From: an uncultured Clostridia bacterium
GTDB lineage: Bacteria > Bacillota > Clostridia > Christensenellales > UBA1242
DNA length: 64,000 bases
Direction: 5' to 3'
Assembly (NCBI GenBank): GCA_934756675.1
Contig: CAKVLG010000001.1
Location: forward strand, 62,001-126,000
Under the pieces are notes generated by a model, which made no database searches, had not been told where the DNA came from, and saw nothing but the letters and a program-made list of their open reading frames with translations. The position numbers and the translations under genes are program-made. Shown one piece after another: positions 60,716 through 64,000 of this stretch (position 1 is the first letter of the stretch; each line of letters begins with the position of its first letter).

Positions 60716-63700
60716 CATCTGCCTCCATTATGTTTTTGTATGTAACCGAAAGGTTACACTTTCTGCCAAGTTCTTTCTTAGACCCTTTTATGCCGCAAAT
60801 GTTGCTATATTTGCAATAGGCGCACGCAATTTGACCATTGTTTGAATATGGCGATGCTTCGATGTACCCCATTTTTATTTCACTTACAGCTTTCTTTATA
60901 AGTTTTTTGGTATATTCTTCCAGTTTTTCAAAATTTTCGGCATCAATTTGGTTATCTTTTTTATTCACAACCATATTCCCAGATGCGATATTTGTTTTAG
61001 ATGTGCTAATTGATGCATTGATAAGTGAACTTTTTGCGTTTTCAAAAGAGATACTGTTATCCATCAACAAAACATCTTCGATATTGTCAGACATTACACC
61101 GTCCATTTTGTAAGCTTCGTCACTCTTTTGCTCGCTCGAAGAAAAATCGTTGTGCAAAGGGAAATAAAGTGATGCAACTGGTTTTTTGCCAAGTTTTTCA
61201 AGTGCACAAAGATAAGTAAGCAACTGTATTTTTTTACCGTAATACAACTCAGATGCCTTTGCATCTATTGCGCCTGTTTTATAGTCAATAACGCGAAGCT
61301 TGTCGCCACAAATATCAACCCTGTCGATTTTTCCTTCTATTCCAACAGTTTCGTCAATATTGAGCCTTCCAACTTTCCCCTTTTCGCCATACCACATTTC
61401 AAAATATGTTGGTTTAAAGCTACTGCTCGCATATTCTTTTTTAAGAGCACTACAAATTCTTTCGCTTTCACTTTTCAAAACGCGGATAATGATTTTGTTG
61501 TCTTCTAAGTTATATTTCTCATCTTTTAATATTTCATCTAATATATTTTGCGGTTTTTTCTCATTGCCACTAACCAAATTTCTAAGGTACTTTTCTGCTA
61601 GTGCGTGTAAAATATCACCCACATCAATTGCTCTAAAACTTGACTGCTGTTTTTCTTTTATTCCAAGACCAAAACTAACAAAATGAGCAAAAGGACAAGC
61701 AAAGTATTTTTCAAGTTCACTTACACTTGCCTTGCCGTTTTCAAAAAACAATTTATCCGCATTATCAACGTAAATATTCTTTTCTTTATTATATTCTTTT
61801 ATCTTGTCATACGAAAAACCTTTACTTTTTAATGCAAAGTATAAGTCATTAACTCGCTGGTCAGACAAAATATAGTTTTGTTTGTAATGCAATTTTTGTA
61901 AAAAGTTCTTTTCGCCACTTGCTGGCGTTGGGTTAAAACTTGCAAAATTATCATCATCAATATTCAATACCGAATAATCATATAACGAGTTGTTAATTTT
62001 TAGGTAATCTTCGCCATCAAAAAAGATTTTAGAAATAAACCCTATTGTTGCTGATGGTTTTTCTTCGTCACCTGTAATATTTTGCGAGCTGCAAGAAATA
62101 TATAGTTTTTTCTCTGGTAAAAGCATCAATTCATAAGTTCTAAATCTCTCACGACGATTTATTGTTCTGATTGTTGGTTCAATCTTTTTGTTTGTACTGT
62201 CTGCAAGATAAGCAATTTCTTCATCAGAAATAATACCACAATCATCACTTTTAAGTGGAAAGTTGCCTTCTATTGCATTCATAATAAATAAATCATCAAT
62301 ATTACTGAGCCCATCACCGTTCTGTTGAATTTTTAAGCAATCAAGTGTTTGCGGAATGAGTGAAACATTGCTAGACGCAAGCCCACTTTGAAGTAACAAC
62401 GAAAACTCTTCAAGTGTTGTTTTTGTATCGCCCAAAAAGGTAATTAAGCTTGAAAATGTGTTATCAATAACATCTAAAACTTGGTCGTTTATTGCCACCG
62501 CAATGTTGTCATTTAGTTCTGTTTGTAACTCCGTTAGTTTATCGATTTGATTTTTTATTTGTAAATTTTTAAGCAACTCTGTTAAAATTTTAACATAGTC
62601 GCTATATGTTTTTGCATTTTTTAACATATTTTGCATTTTAACATAAAACGATACAAACTGTTTTCTGCACTCTTCAGCCTTTGCTGCTGTTTCTTTTTGT
62701 TTTTCATCTATTATCGCAAATGGCTTTAAGAACTTTGTATAGCTTATTCCGTATCTTGTGCAATAATTTTCGAACTCATCTTTATTGGGTAAATTAACAA
62801 AAAAGTTCTTTACAAACAAAAGAACACTGGATTGTTCCAAATTTTTCCTAAGCATTTCAAAAAACGCTCGAATGCACGCAAACAATGGGTGCATAGAAAA
62901 ATCATATGGCTTTGCAATAAAGTATGGTATTTCATACTCTTTCATCTTTTCTTCTACAATTCTTTTATTAACCTCGAGTCCAGGGTAAACAATTGCCATA
63001 TTATTGTATCTTTCGCCATTTGACACTTTTTGTTTTATGATTTTGCAAATATTATCAAGCTCGTTATATACATTTTGGAAATTATATAATTTTATATTAC
63101 CATCACTTACTTTTAATTCTGGCGGATAACTGAAAAGATTGTTTTTTAAGTGCTCAAGATCGCTATTGTATTTTTGTTTTATTCTAACGGGTTCATATTT
63201 TATATGCAATGAATCTGCCAGCGACTTAAATTTATCAAAAATCTCAGTTTCTTTTATATGCGCATTCTTTGAATCTGGATGCATAAAAGAGCACGCCACT
63301 GTTGTATTTTTTGCAGTCTTAACAATAGAACGCATCATATCCATTGCTTTGCTAGTTAATGTATCATAGCCACAAACAAGAACTTTAGAGTTCTTAATTT
63401 TTTCGTTATCAGATATTACATCAGACAAAATGTCAAGCTTGTCGGTAGCATCTATATATACATTTTTGAGTTCACTTTCATAGGCATCATAAATAAGGCT
63501 AATGTCTTGCAATTTTAATTTTAAAGATTTTTTTGCATCGGTCGTGCTTTTCGTAAATTCTTCTGGCGTAAGACCACTTGCCTTTATTTGTGCAATGGTA
63601 TCGTAAATATTTTCGATAAAACCAACAGATGCTGCGCTCTTTTTAAAACAAACCAAACTATCTTTCATTTCATATACAATTTTACGAATAAGCATAATGC

Positions 63701-63956
63701 CCGTTTCACGCGTTAGTGGTTTTTTATCTGACTTATATTGCAATTTTTCGAGCAACCTATCAAAACTATTAACAGAAATATTGACAGTCGCATCTACATC
63801 GCCAAGCAACAATTGTTCAGCCTCAAGAGTTTTTGTTTCTGGCACCAGAACCAAATAGTCACTATATAAATCATTTTTTGCGTCAACAGAAAACCTTGAA
63901 AGAGATTCTTTCATCGCTTGCTCGGTTGTATCTGCTAATATAAATTCAAGTTTCAT
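60708..63956 (-). CDS. addB: ATP-dependent nuclease subunit B
   Basis: AddB, 1082 residues. The C-terminal RecB nuclease (GKIDRVDI...RVIDYKTGAID near 885) and the iron-sulfur cysteines (YFACPFAHF near 755, then CAYCKYSNIC near 1050) are intact. The N-terminus reads LEFILADTTEQAMKESL where Bacillus AddB has a GxSGSGKT Walker A, so this copy appears to lack ATP binding, as in RexB-type proteins. Promoter TTGAAA-17-TATTAT ends six bases before the ATG with no Shine-Dalgarno, predicting a leaderless addBA mRNA. Confidence 0.93.
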   Translation of the reverse strand: MKLEFILADTTEQAMKESLSRFSVDAKNDLYSDYLVLVPETKTLEAEQLLLGDVDATVNISVNSFDRLLEKLQYKSDKKPLTRETGIMLIRKIVYEMKDSLVCFKKSAASVGFIENIYDTIAQIKASGLTPEEFTKSTTDAKKSLKLKLQDISLIYDAYESELKNVYIDATDKLDILSDVISDNEKIKNSKVLVCGYDTLTSKAMDMMRSIVKTAKNTTVACSFMHPDSKNAHIKETEIFDKFKSLADSLHIKYEPVRIKQKYNSDLEHLKNNLFSYPPELKVSDGNIKLYNFQNVYNELDNICKIIKQKVSNGERYNNMAIVYPGLEVNKRIVEEKMKEYEIPYFIAKPYDFSMHPLFACIRAFFEMLRKNLEQSSVLLFVKNFFVNLPNKDEFENYCTRYGISYTKFLKPFAIIDEKQKETAAKAEECRKQFVSFYVKMQNMLKNAKTYSDYVKILTELLKNLQIKNQIDKLTELQTELNDNIAVAINDQVLDVIDNTFSSLITFLGDTKTTLEEFSLLLQSGLASSNVSLIPQTLDCLKIQQNGDGLSNIDDLFIMNAIEGNFPLKSDDCGIISDEEIAYLADSTNKKIEPTIRTINRRERFRTYELMLLPEKKLYISCSSQNITGDEEKPSATIGFISKIFFDGEDYLKINNSLYDYSVLNIDDDNFASFNPTPASGEKNFLQKLHYKQNYILSDQRVNDLYFALKSKGFSYDKIKEYNKEKNIYVDNADKLFFENGKASVSELEKYFACPFAHFVSFGLGIKEKQQSSFRAIDVGDILHALAEKYLRNLVSGNEKKPQNILDEILKDEKYNLEDNKIIIRVLKSESERICSALKKEYASSSFKPTYFEMWYGEKGKVGRLNIDETVGIEGKIDRVDICGDKLRVIDYKTGAIDAKASELYYGKKIQLLTYLCALEKLGKKPVASLYFPLHNDFSSSEQKSDEAYKMDGVMSDNIEDVLLMDNSISFENAKSSLINASISTSKTNIASGNMVVNKKDNQIDAENFEKLEEYTKKLIKKAVSEIKMGYIEASPYSNNGQIACAYCKYSNICGIKGSKKELGRKCNLSVTYKNIMEADDE

Positions 63957-63962
63957 AATAAA

Positions 63963-63991
63963 ATAATATCACACACACATTAAAATTTCAA
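63963..63991 (-). promoter_or_regulatory. Predicted leaderless promoter of addBA
   Basis: TTGAAA (63986-63991), 17 bp, TATTAT (63963-63968), six bases to the ATG. Confidence 0.75.
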
Positions 63992-64000
63992 TTATTTTAT

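Overview
The window is an AT-rich chromosomal segment of a low-GC Gram-positive bacterium, most likely an uncultured member of class Clostridia. The evidence is the gene content (WhiA, SpoVG, a SpoIIQ-like peptidase, AddAB rather than RecBCD, SecG, YycJ/WalJ), the Firmicute gene orders (murB/PHP/whiA/dnaE, rpmE-prmC-prfA, pgk-tpiA-gpmI-secG, glmU-like/pth/mfd) and a T-box leader. Nearly all genes lie on the minus strand. Only five protein genes are on the plus strand: a 36-residue microprotein, an SPFH/zinc-ribbon protein, a methyltransferase and a TetR regulator, plus nothing else large. No prophage, insertion sequence, CRISPR array or rRNA operon was seen.

Layout. 1-6.3 kb: 5' part of dnaE, whiA, a PHP phosphatase, murB, an orphan solute-binding-like protein, uvrC. 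6.35-6.8 kb: non-coding DNA with two unrelated repeat elements. 6.8-15.7 kb: translation and wall genes (prfA, prmC, rpmE, type-2 ileS behind a T-box, murC, spoVG, tyrS). 15.8-23 kb: mixed accessory genes (SPFH protein, dinB, methyltransferase, tRNA-Ser, a coiled-coil orphan, ndk, an S51 peptidase). 22.9-27.1 kb: secG plus lower glycolysis in one operon. 27.1-29.5 kb: dus and a MATE-type flippase. 29.5-37.8 kb: a cell-surface locus with a SipW-type signal peptidase, a likely TasA-like substrate, a second S26-like protein that has lost its catalytic residues, an Smr protein, an Ig-like protein, a GLUG/beta-helix protein and an Ig-like lipoprotein. 38-45.5 kb: pyk, a SpoIIQ-like M23 protein, two poorly known proteins, a YbhN-type flippase and a PrsA-like foldase. 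45.5-57.3 kb: mfd, pth, a degenerate GlmU, tadA, four hydrolases, a TetR regulator, a DUF1858 protein and a membrane orphan. 57.3-64 kb: addA and addB.

The most striking regulatory feature is that many genes without a Shine-Dalgarno sequence carry a -10 hexamer ending exactly six bases before the ATG (uvrC, dinB, dus, the flippase, the 40.3-kb gene, the glmU-like gene, tetR, addB). Several of these also have a good -35 at 17 bp. This predicts leaderless mRNAs as a routine architecture, coexisting with ordinary GGAGG-led genes. The best candidates for something undescribed are this promoter class, the 29.5-37.8 kb surface locus with its dead signal peptidase, and the 36-residue microprotein at 9.1 kb. 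All promoter, terminator and repeat calls were made by eye; no searches were run.
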